NCBI RefSeq assembly: GCF_004803695.1 | Contig: NZ_CP039393.1 | Coordinates: 1,550,001-1,614,000, forward strand | From: Muribaculum gordoncarteri | GTDB lineage: Bacteria; Bacteroidota; Bacteroidia; Bacteroidales; Muribaculaceae | Length of the DNA: 64,000 nucleotides | Direction: 5' to 3' | Part shown: positions 42,667 to 50,701 of the stretch, piece after piece | Layout of the letters: every line of letters begins with the position of its first letter | How positions within the stretch are numbered: the first letter of the stretch is position 1 | Program-made: the position numbers and the translations under genes | The notes under the pieces: model-generated | Database searches by the model: none | What the model saw: the letters and a program-made list of their open reading frames with translations, nothing else | What the model was told of the DNA's origin: nothing

Positions 42667-43095
42667 ATGGTACACCGTAAATATCTTTTCACCATCGTTG
42701 GACTATTAATACTCCTTTCATGCAGCAGCAGTCTATGGGACGAATTACCCGGCCCCATCTCGGAATTCCTGTCGACCTACTATCCGTCATCTACAATAAG
42801 CAGCTACTCGGAACATAACGGAGAATACTATGTAACGGTGAAAAACGGAGCGTCACTTACATTTGACAGCAACTACCACTGGACCTTAATAAACGGAAAC
42901 GGAGAGATTCTGCCTCAAGTGTTTCTTTACGACCAGCTTCCACCGGCCTTGTATCAATACATCGAAAGCCTTGAAGCACTCGACGATGTGTATGTCGCTT
43001 CCAACAACGCACGCAACTGCATGCTCACGCTCAAGGATTGCACAGTCGATTACATCTACGAAACCGGAAAGATAAGCGAAATAAGGCTGAAATAG
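42667..43095 (+). CDS. Lipoprotein, PepSY-like small domain
   Basis: 142 residues from ATG 42667 (MVHRKYLFTIVGLLILLSCS); the upstream in-frame ATG at 42622 would bury the signal sequence. LLSC at about 15-18 is a lipobox, so it is lipid-anchored. The mature part has two repeats of a short alpha-beta unit (LPGPISEFLSTYYPSSTISS and LPPALYQYIESLEALDDVYV), like the DUF2874/PepSY-like proteins of Bacteroidetes. Function unknown. Convergent with the next gene, 1 bp apart. Confidence 0.7.
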   Translation: MVHRKYLFTIVGLLILLSCSSSLWDELPGPISEFLSTYYPSSTISSYSEHNGEYYVTVKNGASLTFDSNYHWTLINGNGEILPQVFLYDQLPPALYQYIESLEALDDVYVASNNARNCMLTLKDCTVDYIYETGKISEIRLK

Positions 43096-43096
43096 G

Positions 43097-44062
43097 CTAT
43101 CGCTTATAAAACCTCAATTGACTGCGATATACAGGGAACTTAAGCGTCAATATCATCTCATCGTCAACCATAGAGAATGTATCATCGTCCATGGGCACCA
43201 TCATGCTGTCGTACCACGTAAGGTCGTAATGCGACTTGAAGGGGGTAGGCGTCATGCGTCCCTTAACCATCATGGGCTTCCAATTGGATGAGTTGACATC
43301 GGCACCGCCGACATATAGCAGCAAATACTCATCACCCTCCCTCACTATAGCCAGATCATAACGACCTCCCAACCGGGCTCGAGCATCATCGGTTTCACGA
43401 TCAAGATAGCTCCAATAGCCCTCAATAGGGTCGACGCTTGCGGCAAATCGGTCATCAAGCATCGCCTTTGAATAGGAAGTCGCCAACAATCGGGGCTTAT
43501 TTTCCTCCGACTCAGTAATCAACGACAATAGCTTGAATCGGCCGCTGTATAGAATAGCACATTGAGGTTGCACCGGTTTAGGGTACTCAACATCCATGAC
43601 AAGTTCAGGCTCCTTGGCTCCTACAAACAACTTCATGCGCCCCCTATCCCACTCCACGGCAAGCGAATTGGCTCCCTTCTGAAGGCTCACACCGCGCTCC
43701 AGCGTGGTGACATGCTTAACAGCCTCCTCTCCGTTACGCCTCTCGACAACCGTCAGGTCAAGCACTCTTGAATCGGTCAAATCACCGAAATCGGTGTTTC
43801 GGACACCGATTCTCGCCATGCAGCAATTTGCATCGTCGACATAGTTCCAGGCTATTCCCCACCACTCCTTGGCGGAACCTCGCCGCTCCTTCACCCCAAT
43901 CAGCTCTCCGCGAGCCTCAACGGCAATGAATACGCCCGATGTATCGACGTCAAACTCCGGCCTGTTGTCGCCCCACGACAACGGGTCATAATATTCACGC
44001 TTTTGTGAATTGCCTGAAAACACGACGGCAATAGCCAGGATAATTGAGAAGAGATGTTTCAT
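43097..44062 (-). CDS. Exported protein of unknown function
   Basis: 321 residues with a signal peptide (about 1-19). The mature part is beta-rich with two regions: about 35-180, laminin/glycosidase-accessory-like in pattern (GVFIAVEARGELIGVKERRG, GANSLAVEWDRG), and about 205-321, with IEGYWSYLDRETDDARARLG and DLTWYDSMMVPM. I do not recognise a named family. No polysaccharide-utilisation genes are adjacent. Confidence 0.6.
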   Translation of the reverse strand: MKHLFSIILAIAVVFSGNSQKREYYDPLSWGDNRPEFDVDTSGVFIAVEARGELIGVKERRGSAKEWWGIAWNYVDDANCCMARIGVRNTDFGDLTDSRVLDLTVVERRNGEEAVKHVTTLERGVSLQKGANSLAVEWDRGRMKLFVGAKEPELVMDVEYPKPVQPQCAILYSGRFKLLSLITESEENKPRLLATSYSKAMLDDRFAASVDPIEGYWSYLDRETDDARARLGGRYDLAIVREGDEYLLLYVGGADVNSSNWKPMMVKGRMTPTPFKSHYDLTWYDSMMVPMDDDTFSMVDDEMILTLKFPVYRSQLRFYKR

Positions 44063-44119
44063 GGTGATATAATATTTACGATATGAGGATGAATCGACAG
44101 TTGATCGGCAACCTCCGAC

Positions 44120-44704
44120 TCACTCTTTTATGTCACTGACAGTGTCGCTGTCGGAAATGTCACGCACAACCTTGCATGGATTGCCGAAAGCGAGCACACC
44201 TGCAGGAATGTCGTGAGTGACAACACTTCCGGCACCTATAACCGCACGCTCTCCAATAGTGACTCCGGGCAGAATCGTAACCCCTGCGCCAATCCACACG
44301 TTGTCGCCTATAGTGACCGGCTTGGAGCGCATTATGCCTTCGTTACGCTGGCGATGATCAAGGGCGTGAATCACCGTATATATGCCTACATTGGGGCCTA
44401 TGAACACGTTACTGCCTATCGTAACCTGAGCTTCGTCGAGTATTGTGAGATTATAGTTGCCTACAAAATTCGGGCCTATGGTGATATTTGTTCCAAAATC
44501 GCAGTGAAACGGACTGTGGATGTCGAAGGGCTCCTCAATCCTGCCGATAAGACCGCGCATGATGTCATGACGGCTGTCACGCTGCCGGGGCGACAATGAA
44601 TTGTATTGAAAACATAGTTCCTCGGCCCTTATCAGCGCTTCAAATATTTCATTAGTAAACCCGTTGTGCCAGCATCCGCTACGCATCAATTCAAGACTGT
44701 CCAT
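44120..44704 (-). CDS. Sugar O-acetyltransferase, maltose/galactoside acetyltransferase type
   Basis: 194 residues. An N-terminal Mac domain (about 5-60) is followed by left-handed beta-helix hexapeptide repeats (ITIGPNFVGN, VTIGSNVFIGPNVGIYTVIH, VTIGDNVWIGAGVTILPGVT, IGERAVIGAGSVVTHDIPAG). The catalytic His is in the YTVIHALDHRQRN region. It acetylates sugars or sugar derivatives using acetyl-CoA. Its start overlaps the miaA stop by 14 bp, so it is cotranscribed. Confidence 0.88.
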   Translation of the reverse strand: MDSLELMRSGCWHNGFTNEIFEALIRAEELCFQYNSLSPRQRDSRHDIMRGLIGRIEEPFDIHSPFHCDFGTNITIGPNFVGNYNLTILDEAQVTIGSNVFIGPNVGIYTVIHALDHRQRNEGIMRSKPVTIGDNVWIGAGVTILPGVTIGERAVIGAGSVVTHDIPAGVLAFGNPCKVVRDISDSDTVSDIKE

Positions 44705-45626
44705 TATTGCAAATTATTTTCTCTATCGATTCGACAAAATCAACATCGGGCATATCCCACGGAAGCCAATGTATGTGATAACCTCGGCGCTCCATGCCTC
44801 GGAACCAAGTCATCTGGCGTTTGGCAAACTGATGTATCGCGATTTCAAGCTCGCGCACCATGTCGTCATAACTCATATCGCCCACCACGTAACGGGTCAG
44901 ATACTTGTACTCAAGTCCGTAGTATATCAAGTCGTCGGAAGCTACTCCCTGCTCAATCAACCGGCGCACCTCATCGACCATTCCCGAGTCAAGACGGGCT
45001 TTAAGACGAGCCGATATGCGTTTGCGCCTCGAATCGCGGTCAATGTCAACGCCTATGATCGTCACATCGCTCATGGGATGCGGCTCGGTCAGCACCGCCT
45101 CATCGGGATGCTCGCGATAGTAATGCTGAATCTCAATTGCGCGTATGGCCCTCTTACAGCTGTCAACATCGGTAGTGTTGTGCAGCACCTTTATCTTGCT
45201 TAATATGGTCGTAAGCTCATCGAGCGACTTTCCGGCAAGCGATTCGCGCAGCTCGCGGTTTTCGGGTACTTCAGGCAATCTCACTCCGCTTATCACCGAC
45301 TCCACATACAATCCCGTGCCTCCGCACATTATGGGTAGCTTTCCGCGACCCTTAATGTCGTCGTACACGGCATCGAAATCACGCAGATACTCGTAGAGAT
45401 TATAACGATAGCCGGCCGGGCATATATCAATCAGGTGATAAGGCACTGTGCCGTATTCGTCCAAGTCCTTTCCCGTACCCAGATCCATGCCACGATAAAT
45501 CTGGCGGGAATCGGCACTTATTATCTCCCCGTCAAAGTGACGGGCAAGGTCGACGGCGCGAGCAGTCTTGCCCGAGGCCGTAGGGCCTGTAACGACAAGC
45601 AGCTTAGTCCTCAAATCCTTCAACAT
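44691..45626 (-). CDS. miaA: tRNA dimethylallyltransferase MiaA
   Basis: 311 residues from ATG 45626 (MLKDLRTKLLVVTGPTASGK); the longer in-frame start at 45671 lies deeper in the upstream gene. P-loop GPTASGKT, the SADSRQIYRGMDLGTGK motif and the GGTGLYV motif are all present. It adds dimethylallyl to A37 of tRNAs reading UNN codons. It overlaps the upstream membrane-protein gene by 23 bp and the downstream acetyltransferase by 14 bp. Confidence 0.93.
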   Translation of the reverse strand: MLKDLRTKLLVVTGPTASGKTARAVDLARHFDGEIISADSRQIYRGMDLGTGKDLDEYGTVPYHLIDICPAGYRYNLYEYLRDFDAVYDDIKGRGKLPIMCGGTGLYVESVISGVRLPEVPENRELRESLAGKSLDELTTILSKIKVLHNTTDVDSCKRAIRAIEIQHYYREHPDEAVLTEPHPMSDVTIIGVDIDRDSRRKRISARLKARLDSGMVDEVRRLIEQGVASDDLIYYGLEYKYLTRYVVGDMSYDDMVRELEIAIHQFAKRQMTWFRGMERRGYHIHWLPWDMPDVDFVESIEKIICNNGQS

Positions 45627-46923
45627 ATTTACGCCAGAATTTCCTGAATTTGAAGAAATGACTGTCGGCATTGTCCTTCACCACCCTAAGCCATACCGGG
45701 TCATTGAAGTTCACATCCATCTTGTTAAGGTCATGGAGATGGAATGTAGGCTTATAGTGCTTGATGTCATATAATCGGCATCCATCACGATTGTATGTCT
45801 TGCAAGCCACCACGATGTTATAGAGCCTGAGCATCTCCGACTTCATCAATGATGTAAGCCTGTTGGACGACATCATGTTGTGAAGCTCATGCTGCGTACA
45901 CCACACACCCTTGAGTCGCGAAGACTCAAGTTCCGACTTACCCGAGAAGAAGCAAGCGTAATGGAAAATGTTGCTGTCGGAGTAGTAGTTGAAATTCTCA
46001 TACAGGAACTTTATTTCCACTTTGCGATGCAGACCCGACAACATTCTGAAATTCTGTTCGGCATCATACATGGTCACTTTCTCACGATAAGGCACATACA
46101 TTTTAGCCGGAGTGTCGACCTTCTCGTCAGACAATTCATCGGCAGACACCTTAAGAAATATGTTGTCGTCACACAATAGTATATAACGAATCAGAGTCGA
46201 ATCACCACGGTCGTTGTCCTCACCTACGACATTCTTGCGATAGAAAGCATAGATGCTCATATAACGCAAGCGAAGATAGATCAACGACAGCACATATAAT
46301 ATCACCGGAATCCAGACGAAAAAGAATCGGTCGGGAGTGTTTAGATTGACATTACAATAGAACAACCAATAGTAAAGCCACCCGAATAGCGTCATTGCAC
46401 CCGACAGCATTATCATCAAACGAATCTGATAGATGCTCTCATGGCTGAAGATGCGTCCCAGGAATCCACGCTCGGCGGGAAGGCCGTACTTTATATGACA
46501 TTGGAAGCAGAATGCCAATCGCGAGCGACGCAGATAGATCCATAGCGACAGCACAAATGTGACAGGCGCCACGACAAGAACTGAGATGTAGGGTATCTTA
46601 CGGTTGGAAAGTCCTATGACATACTCCTGCGGATCGATGAACTCCATGTAATAGATGTTGATTCCCACCATTATTACAGCCGTGAAGAAGAGTATACGGG
46701 TAGTAAGGAACGGCAACAGATTGCACACGGGTGCCTTCTCGTCCTTGTTTTTCAATAAGCCCACAAAGAGGAGCTCAAGGATAAGCACAACCGCCGGCAG
46801 CCACACCTTGGATACAATCGGCGAAATAAACACTATAAAATTTATAGCGCCAAACGAGATGGCCCAATGGTTCCACAGGCTCGATATTCCTCGGTTTTTG
46901 GCATGATTACGGCGCTTATGCAT
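45604..46923 (-). CDS. Conserved membrane protein, function unknown
   Basis: 439 residues. About six membrane segments in the first half (around 20-60, 75-95, 110-130, 175-195 and 205-225) are followed by a large soluble domain (about 235-439) with few charged clusters and a Trp-rich C terminus (DPVWLRVVKDNADSHFFKFRKFWRK). No family recognised. It is the first gene of a cluster with miaA, 10 bp from the DPP-IV gene upstream. Confidence 0.65.
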   Translation of the reverse strand: MHKRRNHAKNRGISSLWNHWAISFGAINFIVFISPIVSKVWLPAVVLILELLFVGLLKNKDEKAPVCNLLPFLTTRILFFTAVIMVGINIYYMEFIDPQEYVIGLSNRKIPYISVLVVAPVTFVLSLWIYLRRSRLAFCFQCHIKYGLPAERGFLGRIFSHESIYQIRLMIMLSGAMTLFGWLYYWLFYCNVNLNTPDRFFFVWIPVILYVLSLIYLRLRYMSIYAFYRKNVVGEDNDRGDSTLIRYILLCDDNIFLKVSADELSDEKVDTPAKMYVPYREKVTMYDAEQNFRMLSGLHRKVEIKFLYENFNYYSDSNIFHYACFFSGKSELESSRLKGVWCTQHELHNMMSSNRLTSLMKSEMLRLYNIVVACKTYNRDGCRLYDIKHYKPTFHLHDLNKMDVNFNDPVWLRVVKDNADSHFFKFRKFWRKYVEGFED

Positions 46924-46933
46924 GATTAATTAT

Positions 46934-49111
46934 CTACTTTAAGTTATTGTTGAAGAAATCAAGCATCTTAAGATAGACCACGCTCCGTGAATTGCATCCG
47001 TAAATCGAATGATTCATGTTGGGGAAAAGGAACATGTCGCATATCTTGCCCTCGGACTGCAAAGCCGAAACATACTGCAACGTATTCATCAGATGCACAT
47101 TGTCGTCGGCGGTGCCGTGCATGAGCAGAAGCTTGCAATTCATGCTTCCTACATGATTCACGGGAGCGCTCTCGTTGTAGCCATCCTCATTTTCACGCGG
47201 GGTGAGCATGTAACGCTCGGCATATACCGTGTCATAGTAACGCCAGTCGGTTACCGGTGCCACAGCGACAGCGGCCTTATAGGGGCTGTCGAATGCCGAC
47301 GCAGCCATGAGCGTTTCATATCCGCCATAACTCCATCCATATATTCCTATGCGCGAACCGTCGACATAGGGAAGATTTCCGGCATAACGCGCTGCGTTGA
47401 CCTGGTCGATAGTTTCATAATGTCCGAGATTGCGATATACGGCATCCTTGAAAGCCTTGCCTCGGCCTCCGGTTCCGCGTCCGTCGACACTTATCACGAT
47501 GTAACCCTGCGACACGAAGTAATAGTCCCAATCCATGCGCCACCTGTTGAGAACCTCCTGCGAACCGGGACCGCTGTACTGCGACATTATCACCGGATAT
47601 TTGCGTGACGGAGTGAAATCAACGGGTTTCAAAATCATTCCGTTCAACGTATTGCCGTCGGAAGTCATCGTAAAGAACTCACGCTGCGGCAAGGCGGGAT
47701 AACGTGACAAGTAGTCGGAATTATCCTCAAGCACTCTCAGCATGCCTCCTTTAGAGCTGTTGAGCGTGTAAACCGGAGGAGTTGTGATGTTGCTGTAGGA
47801 CATCGTATAGAAGGCCATGTCGGGAGAGAAGATTGCCGACGAACTGCCTTCGGCCTCCCCTATCGTGGTAAGTTTGCCCTTAGCGTCAAGTCGGCTTACA
47901 GTGCGATTTATGGCACCGTTGATTGTCGACTGGAAATAATGGGCGCCCTGAACGTTATCGTAACCGTAGTAAGCCGTGACATCATAGTCGCCTGAAGTTA
48001 TCTGGCGCATCATCGCTCCGGAATAGCTGTACTGATAGAGATGATTGTAGCCTGAACGCTCCGACGACACTACAAAAAAGTCAGGATAATAACGGGTAAT
48101 CTCCCACGCTGATTCATCGACCCATCCGTCGGCCACCTCATCGACATAGAGCGACTTGCTCACGGTCGACTTAGGATTGACCAGATACATTTCCAAGCGA
48201 TTCTGGGCACGGTTCAGGGTAGTCACAATAAGACGCTCAGGAGTGAGCGCATAGCTTATGCGAGGGATGTACTCGATACGGCTGTCGGAAAGCTCGATGT
48301 TCTTGGTCTTACGCGTTTCCACATCATAACTGTGGAGCGTTACTACCGAATTGGGCTCGCCGGCCACAGGGTATTTGTAGGTATATGCTCCGGGATACAG
48401 TGCATATTGATTCATGGGGTCGCAAGTACCCTGATATAAAGGAAACGAATAGAGCGGGACATTGCTCTCATTGTATTTCAGATAACAAAGCGTGAGATTG
48501 TCGGGAGCCCATGTCATAGAGCAGTTGGTAGAAAATTCCTCCTCATAGGTCCAGTCGGGAACACCATTTATAACCTCGTTAATGCGTCCGTCGGTGGTAA
48601 CGGCCACCTCGGTATTGTAATCGAGCTTGCGCAGGTAGATGTTATTGTCGCTCACAAAAGCCACCATGCGGCCGTCGGGCGACCAGATCGGCGACTGCTG
48701 TGTGCGATGCTCGGTGCTCAAGGGTGACAATACGTTATGTCGTATTTCATATATGTAATACTCGGCCTTGAATGAACGGCGGTAAACAGGGGTCGACTTT
48801 TCGTAAATCAATATTTTGGACTCGTCGGGGCTCAGTTCATAAGCAGCGATGCGCTTCACTTGGTTGTCACGCGTATTTGCGGCATCGAGCACAACTTCGA
48901 TCTCCTTTCCCGACTTTATGTCATACTTTACAATTTTGGTATTGTCATCGGCAAGTGCGAGGCAGTTTTTTCCATCGGCAAGATATGTAACTGCCGAAGG
49001 CGCTTTTGCAGCATTGGCGGGATATACATAGGGGGCTATGTCATCGGCTGTCACGGCATAAGCTACCGACGGAATCAACAGGGGAAACAGCAATAAGTAT
49101 CTAAACTTCAT
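46934..49111 (-). CDS. S9 family peptidase, dipeptidyl-peptidase IV-like, exported
   Basis: 725 residues with a signal peptide (about 1-19, ending AYA). An N-terminal beta-propeller (DPPIV_N) spans about 40-480. The catalytic alpha/beta-hydrolase domain has Ser in GWSYGGYETL at about 593, Asp in HGTADDNVHL at about 668 and His in NMNHSIYG at about 700. It removes Xaa-Pro dipeptides in the periplasm and complements the M13 enzyme in peptide use. DWTYEEEF around residue 200 resembles the substrate-anchoring Glu-Glu motif of DPP-IV. Confidence 0.93.
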   Translation of the reverse strand: MKFRYLLLFPLLIPSVAYAVTADDIAPYVYPANAAKAPSAVTYLADGKNCLALADDNTKIVKYDIKSGKEIEVVLDAANTRDNQVKRIAAYELSPDESKILIYEKSTPVYRRSFKAEYYIYEIRHNVLSPLSTEHRTQQSPIWSPDGRMVAFVSDNNIYLRKLDYNTEVAVTTDGRINEVINGVPDWTYEEEFSTNCSMTWAPDNLTLCYLKYNESNVPLYSFPLYQGTCDPMNQYALYPGAYTYKYPVAGEPNSVVTLHSYDVETRKTKNIELSDSRIEYIPRISYALTPERLIVTTLNRAQNRLEMYLVNPKSTVSKSLYVDEVADGWVDESAWEITRYYPDFFVVSSERSGYNHLYQYSYSGAMMRQITSGDYDVTAYYGYDNVQGAHYFQSTINGAINRTVSRLDAKGKLTTIGEAEGSSSAIFSPDMAFYTMSYSNITTPPVYTLNSSKGGMLRVLEDNSDYLSRYPALPQREFFTMTSDGNTLNGMILKPVDFTPSRKYPVIMSQYSGPGSQEVLNRWRMDWDYYFVSQGYIVISVDGRGTGGRGKAFKDAVYRNLGHYETIDQVNAARYAGNLPYVDGSRIGIYGWSYGGYETLMAASAFDSPYKAAVAVAPVTDWRYYDTVYAERYMLTPRENEDGYNESAPVNHVGSMNCKLLLMHGTADDNVHLMNTLQYVSALQSEGKICDMFLFPNMNHSIYGCNSRSVVYLKMLDFFNNNLK

Positions 49112-49143
49112 AATATTGAAACTTTACAATCTAAATAAACATC

Positions 49144-50673
49144 TTAAAAGAGCGACATCTGAGCCGAGTTGTCGGGAGCCGACTTGCGTTGCGGTTCCTG
49201 ATAACCGAAGTCGGAGTCGGAGCTTACGCCCGTAGCCTTTGCGACTACACCCTCGGGAGGCGTTGCAATCAACCATTCAGTATCATTGAGGCTTTCATCT
49301 ATCGCCGATATTTTAGGAGCCTTCTTACGGCGTCGGGTCTTGTCGTTAACCGGAGTTGTCGCAGCGGCTTCCTCCGATACACGCTTCAAGGTTTCTATCT
49401 CATTGCGCAACTCCGTTTCAGAGGCGGCACGTTCGTGAAGATTTCGCTCGATTGTCGTCTTCAGAGTTTCATTTTCCTTCTCCAACCGGGCGATTTGGTC
49501 GGTCATCGACTCCTTTTCAGCCTTAAGCGCGCTTATGCGCTCGTTACGCTTGTTTATGATTGTCTCGCACTGCTCAATCTTGTCCTGGACATCGGCTGCA
49601 ATCTCAAGATTGTCGTTGGCCTCTTTCAACTCCTCGCGACAGGCTTCAAGCTCTTCAAGAGTTGAACGATAACGCTCATTGATTTCGTTATTGGCATTTA
49701 CATGCTCCTCCATTTCATGGCGTGACTGGGCCAATCGGTTGCGAAGGTCGTTAATCATGTTGTCGGACATTGACATGCGGGTCTTGAACAGTTCCTCCTT
49801 CGATTCACGCTCCTTCACCTCCTTCTCGACCTCCTTTTTAAGCGAGGCGACTTCGGCTTCACGCATTGCACTTGAAACATTCATCGATGTTATGCGGCGA
49901 TTCAAATCCTGGATGTCGTTCTGCTTTTCCTGCAACTCGGCCTCGACGCGTTCAAGGGCTGAAATCAACCTTGCGTTCTCCTCCTGCAATTCGGTATTTG
50001 AGTTTTCCGACTTTGACTTTTCAAGCTGCTGACGCATTGCGTCCATTTGTCCTCGCATTTCTACAAGGTCATTCTCGCGCACGCCCGAAGCCTTCACCTT
50101 GTTGACAAGGCTTTTGTTTTCGAGCTGATACTGCTCGTTCTCAGCTTGCAGTTCAAGGATGCGGCGTTCAAGCTCCTGTACCTTGTCGGCCAACGCGCGC
50201 TTCTGTCGGTCGGCACTCAACCGCTGTTGCGTCCATTGCTCTTCCTTTCCTTCAACGGCTGCACAACGTGACTGCAATTTACCGATTTCGGCCTGCAACG
50301 TTTCGCGGTCTTGAGCTATGCGCGAATCGCCTTCCTGACGAAGGCGTGACTTGATTCCTTCGATATACTCCTTGAATGATCCGTCGAGCGAATCATACAG
50401 GTACTTACGCTGAGCCTCTATGTCGATACAATTCTTGATGAAGTCGGGCTGTGCATTGTTGAATACCTCCAGAAGGCCGTCAAAAGCAGTAAGAGGAAAG
50501 TCGATATTCTCCACATCTACAACCACTTTGGCAGGTGGCTGAGGCGACAATGTTTCAGGCTCGTCACTTGAATTATAATTGTTATCTACGGCAACATCAT
50601 CGACTTCATACTCCTCGTATTCGTCGTCGCTACCAAAACCGAAAGCTCTTTTCAATGTCTTAAAAAAGGACAT
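49144..50673 (-). CDS. Coiled-coil protein, function unknown
   Basis: 509 residues. After a short acidic N terminus (GFGSDDEYEEYEVDDVAVDN) and a helical region (about 45-120), residues about 125-425 are almost entirely heptad-patterned coiled coil. A basic TRRRKKAPKISAIDESLNDT segment and a tail ending in QMSLF follow. The final QxxLF-type end resembles a beta-clamp binding motif. It starts 28 bp after the stop of the receiver-PPDK_N gene and is probably in one operon with it. Structural or scaffold role possible. Confidence 0.6.
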   Translation of the reverse strand: MSFFKTLKRAFGFGSDDEYEEYEVDDVAVDNNYNSSDEPETLSPQPPAKVVVDVENIDFPLTAFDGLLEVFNNAQPDFIKNCIDIEAQRKYLYDSLDGSFKEYIEGIKSRLRQEGDSRIAQDRETLQAEIGKLQSRCAAVEGKEEQWTQQRLSADRQKRALADKVQELERRILELQAENEQYQLENKSLVNKVKASGVRENDLVEMRGQMDAMRQQLEKSKSENSNTELQEENARLISALERVEAELQEKQNDIQDLNRRITSMNVSSAMREAEVASLKKEVEKEVKERESKEELFKTRMSMSDNMINDLRNRLAQSRHEMEEHVNANNEINERYRSTLEELEACREELKEANDNLEIAADVQDKIEQCETIINKRNERISALKAEKESMTDQIARLEKENETLKTTIERNLHERAASETELRNEIETLKRVSEEAAATTPVNDKTRRRKKAPKISAIDESLNDTEWLIATPPEGVVAKATGVSSDSDFGYQEPQRKSAPDNSAQMSLF

Positions 50674-50701
50674 AACGCAATATTGCTATAAAAGATTAGT
50701 A